Positions 42,789-50,417 of a stretch of 64,000 nt of DNA are shown here, one piece after another (the stretch's first letter is position 1; each line of letters begins with the position of its first letter). Made by a program: the position numbers and the translations under genes. The DNA is from an uncultured Lachnospiraceae bacterium. GTDB taxonomy: Bacteria > Bacillota > Clostridia > Lachnospirales > Lachnospiraceae. A model generated the notes under the pieces. The model was not told the origin of the DNA and did not search any database. It was given only the letters and a program-made list of their open reading frames with translations. The DNA lies in assembly GCA_902781325.1 (NCBI GenBank), contig CACZJD010000005.1:1-64000 (forward strand), read 5' to 3'.

Positions 42789-42833
42789 GACAGGGGACAG
42801 TCCCTCTGACTTTGTTGAGACAACAAAACAGTA

Positions 42834-42867
42834 GCAGCCGGAGGATATGTACTCCGGTTGCTTTTTG
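42834..42867 (+). terminator. Terminator of the DUF4163/DUF3298 lipoprotein gene
   Basis: Stem GCAGCCGGAG / CTCCGGTTGC is followed by TTTTTGTTT. Its tail TTTTTGTTTCAGGGA is nearly repeated after the terminator at 43894-43928 (TTTTTGTGTCAGGGA). Confidence 0.85.
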
Positions 42868-42893
42868 TTTCAGGGACAACTGATTCCCATGAA

Positions 42894-42947
42894 TCCGTAA
42901 TTGACGATATAGTACTCGCATGCTACAATATCCGTAATTAACGATAT
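42894..42947 (+). promoter_or_regulatory. Promoter with two operators before the XRE-DUF4160 gene
   Basis: A near-consensus promoter TTGACG (42901-42906), 17 bases, TACAAT (42924-42929). Two copies of the same 17-base site, TCCGTAATT(G/A)ACGATAT, lie at 42894-42910 and 42931-42947, 37 bases apart. The first covers the -35 box and the second the start point. Their core CGTAATTAACG is nearly palindromic, as expected for binding by the helix-turn-helix protein encoded just downstream, so autorepression is likely. Confidence 0.75.
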
Positions 42948-42967
42948 TCGGAAGAGAGGTACATGTT

Positions 42968-43597
42968 ATGACTGTCGGACAGCGGATTTTTTACCTTTTG
43001 GAAGAAAAGAAAATGACGCAAGTGGAGTTCTCCAAACGAACCGGAATTGCAACGACTACGATCAGCGATTGGAGAAAGAAGAACACGAATCCGGGATCCG
43101 AGAAGATCATGCAGATCTGTGCAGCTCTCGAAGTGACCCCGGAGTATCTGCTTTCCGGTGTTTGCGAGGACAGCGACAGAGGGAAAGCTGTAGACTATAT
43201 GGTAATTCCTCAGGGAACAGAAGAGCGTGAACTGCTGGAACTGTTTAACGAGATGCAGTGGCTGGAGCGGGCCCGCTTGTTGGAATATGCGAAGAAACTG
43301 TCAGAAAAGAAGAGCAGTGCTTATAAAAGTAAGGAAAAAAAGGCAATGAAAAAGATTGCGGAATTCTGTGACATTGAGATTTATATGGATGAAGAATTCT
43401 CAGGCAGACCTGCTGTTGATGTAAACTATCTCGACGACGATGTACAGGGCAGTATTGATCTCGAACAGGGCGTAATAAAAGGCAATTTCTCCAAATATGT
43501 GCTCCCCGTGATCGAAGCGTGGTTAAAAGAACACAGGGAAATGCTGCTGGGAATGTGGAAGGAGAAGAAGATTGACCTTATTCCGGCGTGGGAGTGA
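42968..43597 (+). CDS. XRE-family regulator fused to a DUF4160-like domain
   Basis: 209 residues. An XRE helix-turn-helix fills residues 5-60 (FSKRTGIATTTISDWRKKNT). A linker follows, and residues about 122-205 resemble DUF4160: an IEIYMDEEFSGRPAVDVNY strand, then GSIDLEQGVIKGNFSKYVL and IEAWLKEHREMLLGMW, the usual family pattern of ID-x-E-x-G followed by EWL-x-H-x-EL. DUF4160 proteins are often in two-gene modules that resemble toxin-antitoxin loci. Here the domain is fused to a DNA-binding unit, and a 77-residue protein follows. Two operator copies flank its promoter. Confidence 0.82.
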   Translation: MTVGQRIFYLLEEKKMTQVEFSKRTGIATTTISDWRKKNTNPGSEKIMQICAALEVTPEYLLSGVCEDSDRGKAVDYMVIPQGTEERELLELFNEMQWLERARLLEYAKKLSEKKSSAYKSKEKKAMKKIAEFCDIEIYMDEEFSGRPAVDVNYLDDDVQGSIDLEQGVIKGNFSKYVLPVIEAWLKEHREMLLGMWKEKKIDLIPAWE

Positions 43598-43602
43598 TCG
43601 CT

Positions 43603-43836
43603 ATGGCATGCAAGGCTGTAAAAAAGCTGCTTGGGTATGAATTATGTCTGATGGAACCTGAAGGAACACTATACTATTCGGATTCGATTGCGGTGATCAG
43701 GAAGGCAGAGTATACGGAAATCTTCAATATTGAGACAATGCGGCATGAGATCGGAGATATAATCAAGCGGGAAGTAACTCGAAAAACAATATATCAGTAT
43801 ATCAAAGACCACAGAAAGGATTTTGGAGTCTGTTGA
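43603..43836 (+). CDS. Small protein following the XRE-DUF4160 gene, 77 aa
   Basis: A 77-residue protein starting 5 bases after the stop of the regulator gene (ATG 43603 with GGGAGTGAT before it; an in-frame GTG at 43588 is less likely). The sequence has a beta-rich first half (YELCLMEPEGTLYYSDSIAV) and a basic helical second half (IIKREVTRKTIYQYIKDHRK). I do not recognise a family. Close coupling to an autoregulated XRE gene suggests a partner protein, possibly the other half of a toxin-antitoxin-like pair. Confidence 0.6.
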   Translation: MACKAVKKLLGYELCLMEPEGTLYYSDSIAVIRKAEYTEIFNIETMRHEIGDIIKREVTRKTIYQYIKDHRKDFGVC

Positions 43837-43893
43837 CATATCTCTGAATTCTCTTATCAGTTTTCTTGCATATAGTAGATAAGAACCGATTTG

Positions 43894-43928
43894 AAGCAGC
43901 TGGGGGACGGATCCTCCGGCTGCTTTTT
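43894..43928 (+). terminator. Terminator of the XRE-DUF4160 operon
   Basis: Stem AAGCAGCTGGGGGA / TCCTCCGGCTGCTTT (with small mismatches) is followed by TTTTTG. Confidence 0.8.
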
Positions 43929-43960
43929 GTGTCAGGGAGACAAGGGCCCTTGACTCACGG

Positions 43961-44155
43961 CAGGATCACTTCGACATTATATCTCTCGCACGTCTCCCGC
44001 ATGCTTCCATCCCCGGAGTCGCCATCGGCGTTAGAAACGGAGCCAAGGGTTTCCTGGTCCTGACGGTAGAGGCGACGATGAAGACAGTTGAGGAGTCAGA
44101 TGTCGAACCGACCTGCATTTACGAGTCGCTGGATGAGATGAGAAAATATATATGA
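43961..44155 (+). pseudogene. Remnant of a gene 3' end (about 64 codons)
   Basis: The frame ending at the TGA at 44153-44155 gives a natural-looking C-terminus (PGVAIGVRNGAKGFLVL, then EEPTCIYESLDEMRKY-like residues) but has no start codon with a ribosome site, and the preceding terminator cuts it off. A rho-independent terminator follows at 44169, as behind a complete gene. I do not recognise the parent family. In the 444-base gap 43837-44280 this remnant and two terminators are all I can see. Confidence 0.35.
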
Positions 44156-44168
44156 CAGGAATAGTAGT

Positions 44169-44213
44169 CGTCACATTAAGGATTTATTCTTAGTGTGACG
44201 GCTTATTTTGTTA
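44169..44213 (+). terminator. Terminator behind the gene remnant
   Basis: Stem CGTCACATTAAG / CTTAGTGTGACG (one wobble) is followed by GCTTATTTTG. Confidence 0.6.
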
Positions 44214-44280
44214 TAATATATATCAGACTTGAAAAAACGCAGGACCCGGAGGCAGCGGGCAGCAGGGGGGAAAGGCTTTT

Positions 44281-44724
44281 ATGACAGGAGAAGAAAAGAT
44301 CGCAGCTGCGAGGCTGATCGCGAAGCTTGCCCATAGAGGGCAGGTGGATAAAGCCGGAAATGACTATTTTTCACATCCCGAGGCAGTGGCAGCGATGCTG
44401 GATACACCTCAGGAGAAGGTCGTGGCGTATCTGCACGACACTGTAGAGGATACGGAAGTCACGGTCGGGGAGATTCGGGAGATCTTCGGGGACGAGATCG
44501 CAGACGCCGTAGCGCTCATGACACATGCGGGCGGAGTGCCTTATATGGAATATGTGAAGGAGATCGGGAAGAACCCGCTTGCCAGGAAAGTGAAGCTGGC
44601 GGACCTGACCCATAATATGGACATCAGGAGGATCAAGGATCCCGGTCCGAAGGATTATGACCGCATTGAGAAGAAGTACAAGCCTGCTTACGAATATCTG
44701 AAAGGAGAAAGAGATGGAAAGTGA
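44281..44724 (+). CDS. Small HD-domain hydrolase (SpoT/MESH1-like)
   Basis: 147 residues. Motifs match the hydrolase domain of RelA/SpoT-type enzymes: AHRGQVDKAGNDYFSHP, the HD pair in VVAYLHDTVEDTEVT and VKLADLTHNMD. Small stand-alone versions (MESH1-like) hydrolyse (p)ppGpp or NADPH; others act on different nucleotides, so activity is not certain. The synthetase domain is absent. Its end overlaps the start of the GH32 gene by 11 bases, so the two are co-translated. Confidence 0.85.
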   Translation: MTGEEKIAAARLIAKLAHRGQVDKAGNDYFSHPEAVAAMLDTPQEKVVAYLHDTVEDTEVTVGEIREIFGDEIADAVALMTHAGGVPYMEYVKEIGKNPLARKVKLADLTHNMDIRRIKDPGPKDYDRIEKKYKPAYEYLKGERDGK

Positions 44725-46204
44725 TCGGTTGAAAAAAGCCAGAGAATATGAGGCCGAATACGGAAGTCAGATCACAAAGGAGGAGAGGCCGGTCTACCAC
44801 GTCACTCCGACAGTGGGATGGCTCAATGACCCGAACGGCTTTTCCTGCTTTGGCGGGCAGTATCACTTGTTTTATCAGTACAATCCCTACTCTACGCATT
44901 GGGACTCCATGCACTGGGGGCACCTGGTATCAGAGGATATGCTGAACTGGAAAAGGCTCCCGGCCGCAATGGCGCCGGACGAATGGTACGACAACTTCGG
45001 CGTCTTCTCGGGGAGCGCACTGACAGCGCCGGACGGGAGGCATCTGCTCATTTACACAGGTGTGGAAGAGAAGAGGAACCCGGAGGGCGGATTGATTTTC
45101 CGGCAGACGCAGAACCTGGCTTTCGGCGACGGCACAGACTATGTCAAATACGAGAAGAACCCGGTGATCACGCCGGAAATGCTCCCGGAAGGATACAGCG
45201 CGGCAGACTTCCGCGATCCCAAGATCTGGTATGAGGAGAAGGAGGGTCAGTATTACGCGATCATCGGCGTCAGTACCGAAAAGAACGGCGGCGCGGTCGT
45301 CCTGTTCCGGAGCCCGGATCTCTACGGCTGGGAGTATGTGTCGACTCTCGATCAGAGTTTCAATGAATATGGGTATATGTGGGAGTGCCCGGACATGTTC
45401 CGCCTGGGAGATACGGATTTCATCCCGATCCTCCCGATGAAGATGACAGCGAAGGGTACCGAGTTCCATGCCGGCAACAACGCGGCCTATCTTGCGGGGA
45501 CCTATGACAGGGAAACACATGCCTTTACGCGCAAGGAGATCCGCTCTATTGATTACGGCATTGATTTCTACGCGTCCCAGAGCACGGTCGCGCCGGATGG
45601 CAGAAGAGTACTCATCGCCTGGATGCAGACGCCGGAGACCATGCACAGGACGCCTCCGGGAGCTAAGTGGTTTGGACAACTCACAATTCCCAGAGAGCTT
45701 TCTGAAAAGGACGGACTTCTGATCCAGAAACCGATCCGGGAGATTGAAGCGTATCGCAAAGAATCTGTTTTCTATGAAGATGTACTTGTCAGGGAGTGCA
45801 CGAAGCTTTCCGGCGTCGAAGGCCGAAGCCTTGACCTGACAGTGCGGGTGAAGCCCGCAGAGGGCGGCCTCTATCAGAAATTCACAATAAAGGTCGCAGA
45901 GGATGAGGAGTTCTATACCTCAATCACTTATGATCCTGCTGACAGTATGCTGTATTTTGACCGGACCTACTCGGGATTTACGCACTACATCATTTCCGAG
46001 CGGAAGGCACATGTGCGGGATCGCTGCGGCGAGATCCTGCTGCGGCTCATGATTGACAGGTTCTCGGTGGAAATCTTTGTCAACGACGGCGAGCAGGTGA
46101 TGTCGAACACGATCTACACGCGCCAGTCTGCGGACGGGATCTCCTTTGAGGTGTCAGGCGGCGCGGCAGTCATCGATGTGGAGAAATATACGATTGAGAT
46201 GTGA
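44714..46204 (+). CDS. GH32 sucrose-6-phosphate hydrolase / beta-fructosidase
   Basis: 496 residues, no signal peptide. The GH32 triad is present: nucleophile Asp39 in GWLNDPNGF, transition-state Asp168 in FRDPKIW, and acid/base Glu224 in WECPDMF. The C-terminal beta-sandwich (about 330-496) is complete. It cleaves sucrose (or its 6-phosphate) or short fructans in the cytoplasm. The ATG lies inside the preceding HD gene, with AAAGGAGAAAG as ribosome site. No sucrose transporter is next to it in this window. Confidence 0.94.
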   Translation: MESDRLKKAREYEAEYGSQITKEERPVYHVTPTVGWLNDPNGFSCFGGQYHLFYQYNPYSTHWDSMHWGHLVSEDMLNWKRLPAAMAPDEWYDNFGVFSGSALTAPDGRHLLIYTGVEEKRNPEGGLIFRQTQNLAFGDGTDYVKYEKNPVITPEMLPEGYSAADFRDPKIWYEEKEGQYYAIIGVSTEKNGGAVVLFRSPDLYGWEYVSTLDQSFNEYGYMWECPDMFRLGDTDFIPILPMKMTAKGTEFHAGNNAAYLAGTYDRETHAFTRKEIRSIDYGIDFYASQSTVAPDGRRVLIAWMQTPETMHRTPPGAKWFGQLTIPRELSEKDGLLIQKPIREIEAYRKESVFYEDVLVRECTKLSGVEGRSLDLTVRVKPAEGGLYQKFTIKVAEDEEFYTSITYDPADSMLYFDRTYSGFTHYIISERKAHVRDRCGEILLRLMIDRFSVEIFVNDGEQVMSNTIYTRQSADGISFEVSGGAAVIDVEKYTIEM

Positions 46205-46211
46205 GGATAGG

Positions 46212-46241
46212 AAAACGCGGCCTCTGCGGGCCGCGTTTTTT
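46212..46241. terminator. Bidirectional terminator between GH32 and the lactonase pseudogene
   Basis: Stem AAAACGCGGCC / GGCCGCGTTTT followed by TT, with an A-run on the other side, serves both convergent genes. Confidence 0.9.
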
Positions 46242-46252
46242 GTGTCCGGTGG

Positions 46253-47312
46253 TCATATCGGCAGGATGCAGGTGGGCTTTACCGCCTGCATTTTCATGTC
46301 CAGGAGTGACAACTTTTCGGCGCGGCGATCGAATCGCAGCGCTGTGACCAGATCGGAATCCTGGTTGGCGACCAAAAGATGGATGTCCGGATCTTCAGGG
46401 TCATCACTTTCGAAGACATTGAAATCCCTGGGCGTGATCCCGCCGCACAGGCAGCGGCAGCGGAACGCCGAGATGCTCTGATAGCCCAGCCGGCTGGAGA
46501 CAAAGAGGTACTTGCCGTCCTTCGTGAAGCGGATCGCGCAGCCTATACTTCCGTTGTCAGCTGTGGGGGGCTGCATGAGAGCCGGATCAGATGGGCTGGC
46601 TCCGGATGCGCCGTCACAGACAGCAGAGATCTGCTGCTCAAGGATGTACTTGTCACTTTCAGGATCAAATCGATAAGTGAAGATCGTATTGGCCATTTCC
46701 GTGAGCACAAAAAGCATGTCGGGATGTTTGTCACTGAAGGCCAAATGCCTGGGACCAGAACCATCCGGCAGGCGGATGCTGCGGTTTGTCTCCTGAAGCT
46801 TATGAGCTTTGCGGTCAAGCTCGTAGACATAGACCATGTCCAGGCCTAGGTCACAGATCAGGACTTCATCCCTGTCTTTGTGGAAAACGGCATAGTGAGC
46901 GTGCGGCCCTTTCTGGCGGTCCGAAGAGTCATAACCAACGCCGCTGTACTGGCGGAAGGATCGTGCCGTCCGGATTCAGGTCATAGAGGGAGACCGTTCC
47001 GCTGCCGTAACCTGCGACCAGAAGAAATTCACCGCGCTCATCGACACTGATGTGACAGGGGCCTCCACTTGCGCAGGGCAGGCTGTTCAGGACAACCTGA
47101 TCCCGGATCGCGTAAACGGACACGCCGGCGGCAGTTTTCCCGAAAGTATACAGGATTCTGTCCGCGGAGAGAGCGAGGTAGGTGGGATCGGAGATTTCCC
47201 GCATCGAGTGAAGTGTCGAGAAAGATCCGGCTTCAAAATCAGCTTCACAAAGGCAGAGGGAATCCTGCCCCGCAGAAGCATGCGTGCCTATAAAAAATCG
47301 GAGTGTTTTCAA
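46253..47312 (-). pseudogene. Lactonase-family (6-phosphogluconolactonase-like) beta-propeller, frameshifted
   Basis: Two frames together give a protein of about 353 residues of the YkgB/Pgl beta-propeller family. The first part (47312 to about 46960; TTG start with AAGGAG at good distance) reads MKTLRFFIGTHASAG to DLNPDGTI. The second, in another frame, continues FRQYSGVGYD, then KGPHAHYAVFH, the family's HAH motif, and runs to the stop at 46253. One extra base in the run near 46957-46960 explains the break. The active enzyme would hydrolyse 6-phosphogluconolactone or related lactones. It is either a recent pseudogene or a sequencing error. Confidence 0.82.
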
Positions 47313-47501
47313 AGTTTTCTCCTTACCAAAGCATCATTCTGTGCCGAAAAACTATCGCTGAATGTTTCAACCACATGTACGCGATAGCTTCTGGCCGTTT
47401 ACTGTCCACCGATGATCAGTTTCTGGCAGATTATCACTTTCATCATACAGCCTCTGCGGGAGACAGACAACCGTTGCCAAATGTACTGTTCCTTTGGCTT
47501 G

Positions 47502-47643
47502 TATACCTGAAAGGGTATAGTTAAATGCGCAATACAGCGCAATACACCCGATAAGGTATAATGCGACGGCATAATCATTGACAATATACCCGAAAGGGAT
47601 CATTATAGAGTATATGAAGAGTTACTATACCTGATAGGGAGTA
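47502..47643 (+). promoter_or_regulatory. Four operator copies upstream of the HipBST operon
   Basis: Palindromes of the form TATACC-N6-GGTATA occur at 47502-47519 (perfect arms), 47543-47560, 47585-47602 and 47626-47643, spaced by 41, 42 and 41 bases, i.e. about four helical turns. The fourth ends five bases before the HipB start codon. This is the kind of site HipB binds (TATCC-N8-GGATA in E. coli), with slightly different arms. The remaining part of the gap 47313-47501 shows no further feature. Confidence 0.75.
47578..47606 (+). promoter_or_regulatory. Probable promoter of the HipBST operon
   Basis: TTGACA (47578-47583), 17 bases, CATTAT (47601-47606). The third operator fills the spacer, so binding by HipB would block the polymerase. 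Confidence 0.6.
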
Positions 47644-47647
47644 TATC

Positions 47648-47848
47648 ATGAGCACGATTGGTGATTATATTAAGCAGGAGAGAAAAAAGGCAGGGCTTAC
47701 GCAGGAGGAATTCGCGCTTCGCGCAGGACTGGGACTTCGATTTGTCCGGGAACTGGAACAGGGGAAGGAAACTGTGAGAATGGACAAAGTGAATCAGGCC
47801 CTGAGAATGTTTGGTATGGAGGCAGCTCCCGGAAGGATTAGGAAATGA
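47648..47848 (+). CDS. hipB: HipB-like antitoxin/regulator
   Basis: 66 residues with an XRE helix-turn-helix (IKQERKKAGLTQEEFALRAG, then FVRELEQGKETVRMDKVNQA), the usual short HipB form. It overlaps the next gene by 4 bases (ATGA). Four regularly spaced palindromes lie upstream. In HipBST systems HipB binds DNA and the small HipS protein neutralises the kinase. Confidence 0.88.
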   Translation: MSTIGDYIKQERKKAGLTQEEFALRAGLGLRFVRELEQGKETVRMDKVNQALRMFGMEAAPGRIRK

Positions 47849-48174
47849 GTGGAATTAACAGGAAAGCAACCGTTTATGTGCAAAAGATGCCGGCAGGCAG
47901 ACTGGAAGAGACAGAGGACGGTTACAGATTTGCCTATTTTCCTGAGTATTGTGACAGGGAAGGGGCGATTGCAGTAAGTCTGACTCTTCCTCTTCGAATG
48001 GAGCCATATTCATCAAAAGTGCTGTTTTCCTTTTTTGACGGACTGATCCCGGAGGGATGGCTTCTGAGGGTCACTCAGGAGACATGGAAACTGGACTACA
48101 GGGACCGGTTTGGAGCGCTGTTGGCTGCTTGCGGTGATTGTATTGGAGATGTCAGTATTCAAAGAGAGGAGTGA
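47845..48174 (+). CDS. hipS: HipS-like protein (N-terminal HipA subdomain as a separate gene)
   Basis: 109 residues matching the N-terminal subdomain of HipA (ATVYVQKMPAGRLEE, then YPYSSKVLFSFFDGLIPEGW-like residues ending the fold). In tripartite HipBST loci this part is a separate gene, HipS, and acts as the antitoxin. Its stop is two bases before the next start (TGA-CA-ATG), so all three genes are coupled. Confidence 0.85.
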   Translation: MSGINRKATVYVQKMPAGRLEETEDGYRFAYFPEYCDREGAIAVSLTLPLRMEPYSSKVLFSFFDGLIPEGWLLRVTQETWKLDYRDRFGALLAACGDCIGDVSIQREE

Positions 48175-48176
48175 CA

Positions 48177-49136
48177 ATGCGCTGCTTGTACTGTGGAAGG
48201 GAAATGTCCGGAAAAATCTCTGAGATGGAACGGGAAAGCGGTTGGCACAAAAGATGTGTAAAGGCCTTTTTCGGAACAAACACAATGCCGATACTTGATC
48301 TGACGGAGGACGGTCTGTTGCAGCTTGCGGCCAGAATGACCGGCAAGGGACTGACAGTTCCCGGTGTTCAGAAAAAACTATCGCTGCACTTGTCACAGGA
48401 TCCGGACTGCAGGCTTACGATCGTAGATTATCCGACAGGCTATATTTTGAAACCGCAGACGTCAGAGTATCCGTATCTGCCGGAATACGAGGACCTGGTC
48501 ATGAGACAGGCGAAGATCGCAGGGATACGAACTGTACCTCATGCGCTGATCAGGATGGGAAGTGAAAATGCATATATTACCCGGAGAATTGATCGGCAGA
48601 TCGGACACGGACAGGTTCAGATGTATGCAATGGAGGATTTTTGCCAACTGTCCGGGAGGCTGACGGAAGACAAGTATAAGGGATCATATGAGAGGTGTTC
48701 TGATCTTATACCGCAGTACTCAATGCATCCCGGCTTGGACCTGGCAGAGTTTTATTTGAGGATTGTTTTTTCGTTCATTACCGGAAATTCTGACATGCAT
48801 TTGAAGAACTTTTCCTTGCGGGAGATGACTCCGGGTAAAAGAGATTTTGTTCTTTCAGATGCATATGATCTCTTGCCGGTCAACATTGTTTTGCCTGCAG
48901 ACAAGGATCAGACGGCGCTGACACTGAACGGGAAGAAGAGAAATCTGAGGAAAAAGGACTTCATTGCTCTTGCAAAGCGATGTGATCTGACAGAGAAAAC
49001 GGCACTTCGTATGATTGCCGGCTTGATTGGAAAGAGAGAAAAGCTGGCGCAGCAGATCGACACTTCGTTCTTGCCGGAGAGCGAAAAGGAAAAAATGAGG
49101 GGGCTGATGGAAGACAGAATAGAAGTGCTGATGTAA
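48177..49136 (+). CDS. hipT: HipT-like serine/threonine kinase toxin
   Basis: 319 residues from the ATG at 48177 (AGAGGAGTGACA before it). An N-terminal zinc-finger-like part (CLYCGRE with HKRC, residues 3-27) precedes the kinase. The Gly-rich loop region is GLTVPGVQKKLSLH, where Thr60 or nearby residues replace the usual autophosphorylated Ser. ATP Lys92 is in YILKP. The catalytic loop is GNSDMHLKNF (Asp206, Asn211) and the metal Asp228 is in LSDAYDLLP. E. coli HipT phosphorylates tryptophanyl-tRNA synthetase; the target here is not known. Confidence 0.87.
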   Translation: MRCLYCGREMSGKISEMERESGWHKRCVKAFFGTNTMPILDLTEDGLLQLAARMTGKGLTVPGVQKKLSLHLSQDPDCRLTIVDYPTGYILKPQTSEYPYLPEYEDLVMRQAKIAGIRTVPHALIRMGSENAYITRRIDRQIGHGQVQMYAMEDFCQLSGRLTEDKYKGSYERCSDLIPQYSMHPGLDLAEFYLRIVFSFITGNSDMHLKNFSLREMTPGKRDFVLSDAYDLLPVNIVLPADKDQTALTLNGKKRNLRKKDFIALAKRCDLTEKTALRMIAGLIGKREKLAQQIDTSFLPESEKEKMRGLMEDRIEVLM

Positions 49137-49144
49137 CAGGATAG

Positions 49145-50050
49145 CTATGCTTCTCTGATCTTCCGGTTGAGTGTGTTCAGCACGTGCTTTTTGTCCGCGC
49201 TCCACTGCGGCGCGATGAGCAGGCGCTTGGGCCCGTCGCCGGTGAGTCGGTGGACTACCGTCTGCGGAGGCAGAAGTTTCAGGCTGTCAACCACAAGATC
49301 ACAATAAGAATCCAATGTAAACAGAGGGAACGGATCAGCCCCGTACTCACGGGCCAGTTCGGTCCCTTTTAATATGTGCAGGAGTTGAAGTTTGATGCCA
49401 TCGAGCGCCGGAGTCAAAAGAGAGAGGTAGCGCACGGTCTCCAGCATATCTTCGCGCGCCTCGCCGGGGAGGCCAAGGATGACGTGTACGATGACTTCGA
49501 AGCCCTCGTCCTTCAGCCGCCTGTAGGCGTCCTCAAACACTTCAAGCTTGTAGCCGCGGTTGATGCGCCCCGCAGTCTTTTCATGGATGGTCTGCAGGCC
49601 CAGCTCGATCCAGACGGGCTTGTCGTATTCTGCGCGCAGATCTCTTAACATCGCGATCATTTCCGGCAGCAGACAGTCCGGGCGGGTGCCCAGATCGAGC
49701 GCGACAATCTGCGGGTGCTGCAGAGCTTCGGAGTAGATCCTGCGCAGGCGTTCGGGGTCGCCGTAAGTGTTGGTATAAGACTGGAAGTAGGCGATGTAGC
49801 GGCGGTCCTGTGGAGCGATGGAGGCCGATATTTTGGCATCTACGCGCTTTCTTGCCTCCTCGATCTGCTCGCCAATGGGAAGAAGAGGCGCGGCAAAATC
49901 ACCGGAGCCGCCCTCCGAGCAGAAGGTGCAGCCGCCGGTGCCTATTGTGCCGTCGCGATTAGGGCAGGTGCAGCCGCTCTGCAGGGACAGCCGGTATACT
50001 TTGGTGCCGAAGCGGGCGCGCATGGCGTCGTTAAAGGAAAGATAGTTCAT
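49145..50050 (-). CDS. TIGR01212-family radical SAM protein (YhcC-like)
   Basis: 301 residues. The radical SAM cluster motif is in an extended form, CTCPNRDGTIGTGGCTFC, followed by the GlySerGly loop; PVWIELGLQTIHEKT and HVILGLPGE complete the SAM-binding core. This is the YhcC family; the reaction has not been firmly established. The start lies 23 bases before a TATA-like stretch, and no other gene on this strand is close. Confidence 0.92.
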   Translation of the reverse strand: MNYLSFNDAMRARFGTKVYRLSLQSGCTCPNRDGTIGTGGCTFCSEGGSGDFAAPLLPIGEQIEEARKRVDAKISASIAPQDRRYIAYFQSYTNTYGDPERLRRIYSEALQHPQIVALDLGTRPDCLLPEMIAMLRDLRAEYDKPVWIELGLQTIHEKTAGRINRGYKLEVFEDAYRRLKDEGFEVIVHVILGLPGEAREDMLETVRYLSLLTPALDGIKLQLLHILKGTELAREYGADPFPLFTLDSYCDLVVDSLKLLPPQTVVHRLTGDGPKRLLIAPQWSADKKHVLNTLNRKIREA

Positions 50051-50307
50051 AATAGTATACCCTGTGATATTATAGCAGAAGAATAATGCATCAGGGCCGG
50101 CGGGGATCAGTCACGTCGGTCTTTTCTACAAAATCATCCATCTTTTTGTCAAAAAAGTACATTGTTTACGGGAAAGAAAAGGGCTAATATCTTTAAAAAC
50201 CGAAAACGATTAAGATTTCTTTGTAAAAAATCAAAAAAGCGTATGGATTTTGAAGAAGAACTGCGTAAGTAAAAATGTCCGGCGGGGCAGAGAGTTAAAA
50301 ACAGCCG

Positions 50308-50371
50308 CCGCCGGTTTACATACAGGCAATACTCCGCGGGAACAATCTTCCGCCGGTTTATATATAAGCAA
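50308..50371 (+). repeat. Direct repeat upstream of the secreted HAD protein gene
   Basis: CCGCCGGTTTACATACAGGC-type sequence occurs at 50308-50329 and again at 50350-50371 (CCGCCGGTTTATATATAAGC), 42 bases apart (four helical turns). A small tandem repeat AAGAAGTTA (two copies) follows before the start codon. In the gap 50051-50417 I see no coding sequence; the middle part is AT-rich. Confidence 0.45.
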
Positions 50372-50417
50372 GATGATTAATTAAAGAAGTTAAGAAGTTA
50401 AGAAGGAAGTAAGAAAA

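Noticed and set aside
42786..42812. Inverted repeat GACAGGGGACAGTCCCTCTGA as an insertion-sequence end
   Set aside because: Similar palindromes are common near transposases in Clostridia, but no transposase or second end is visible here.
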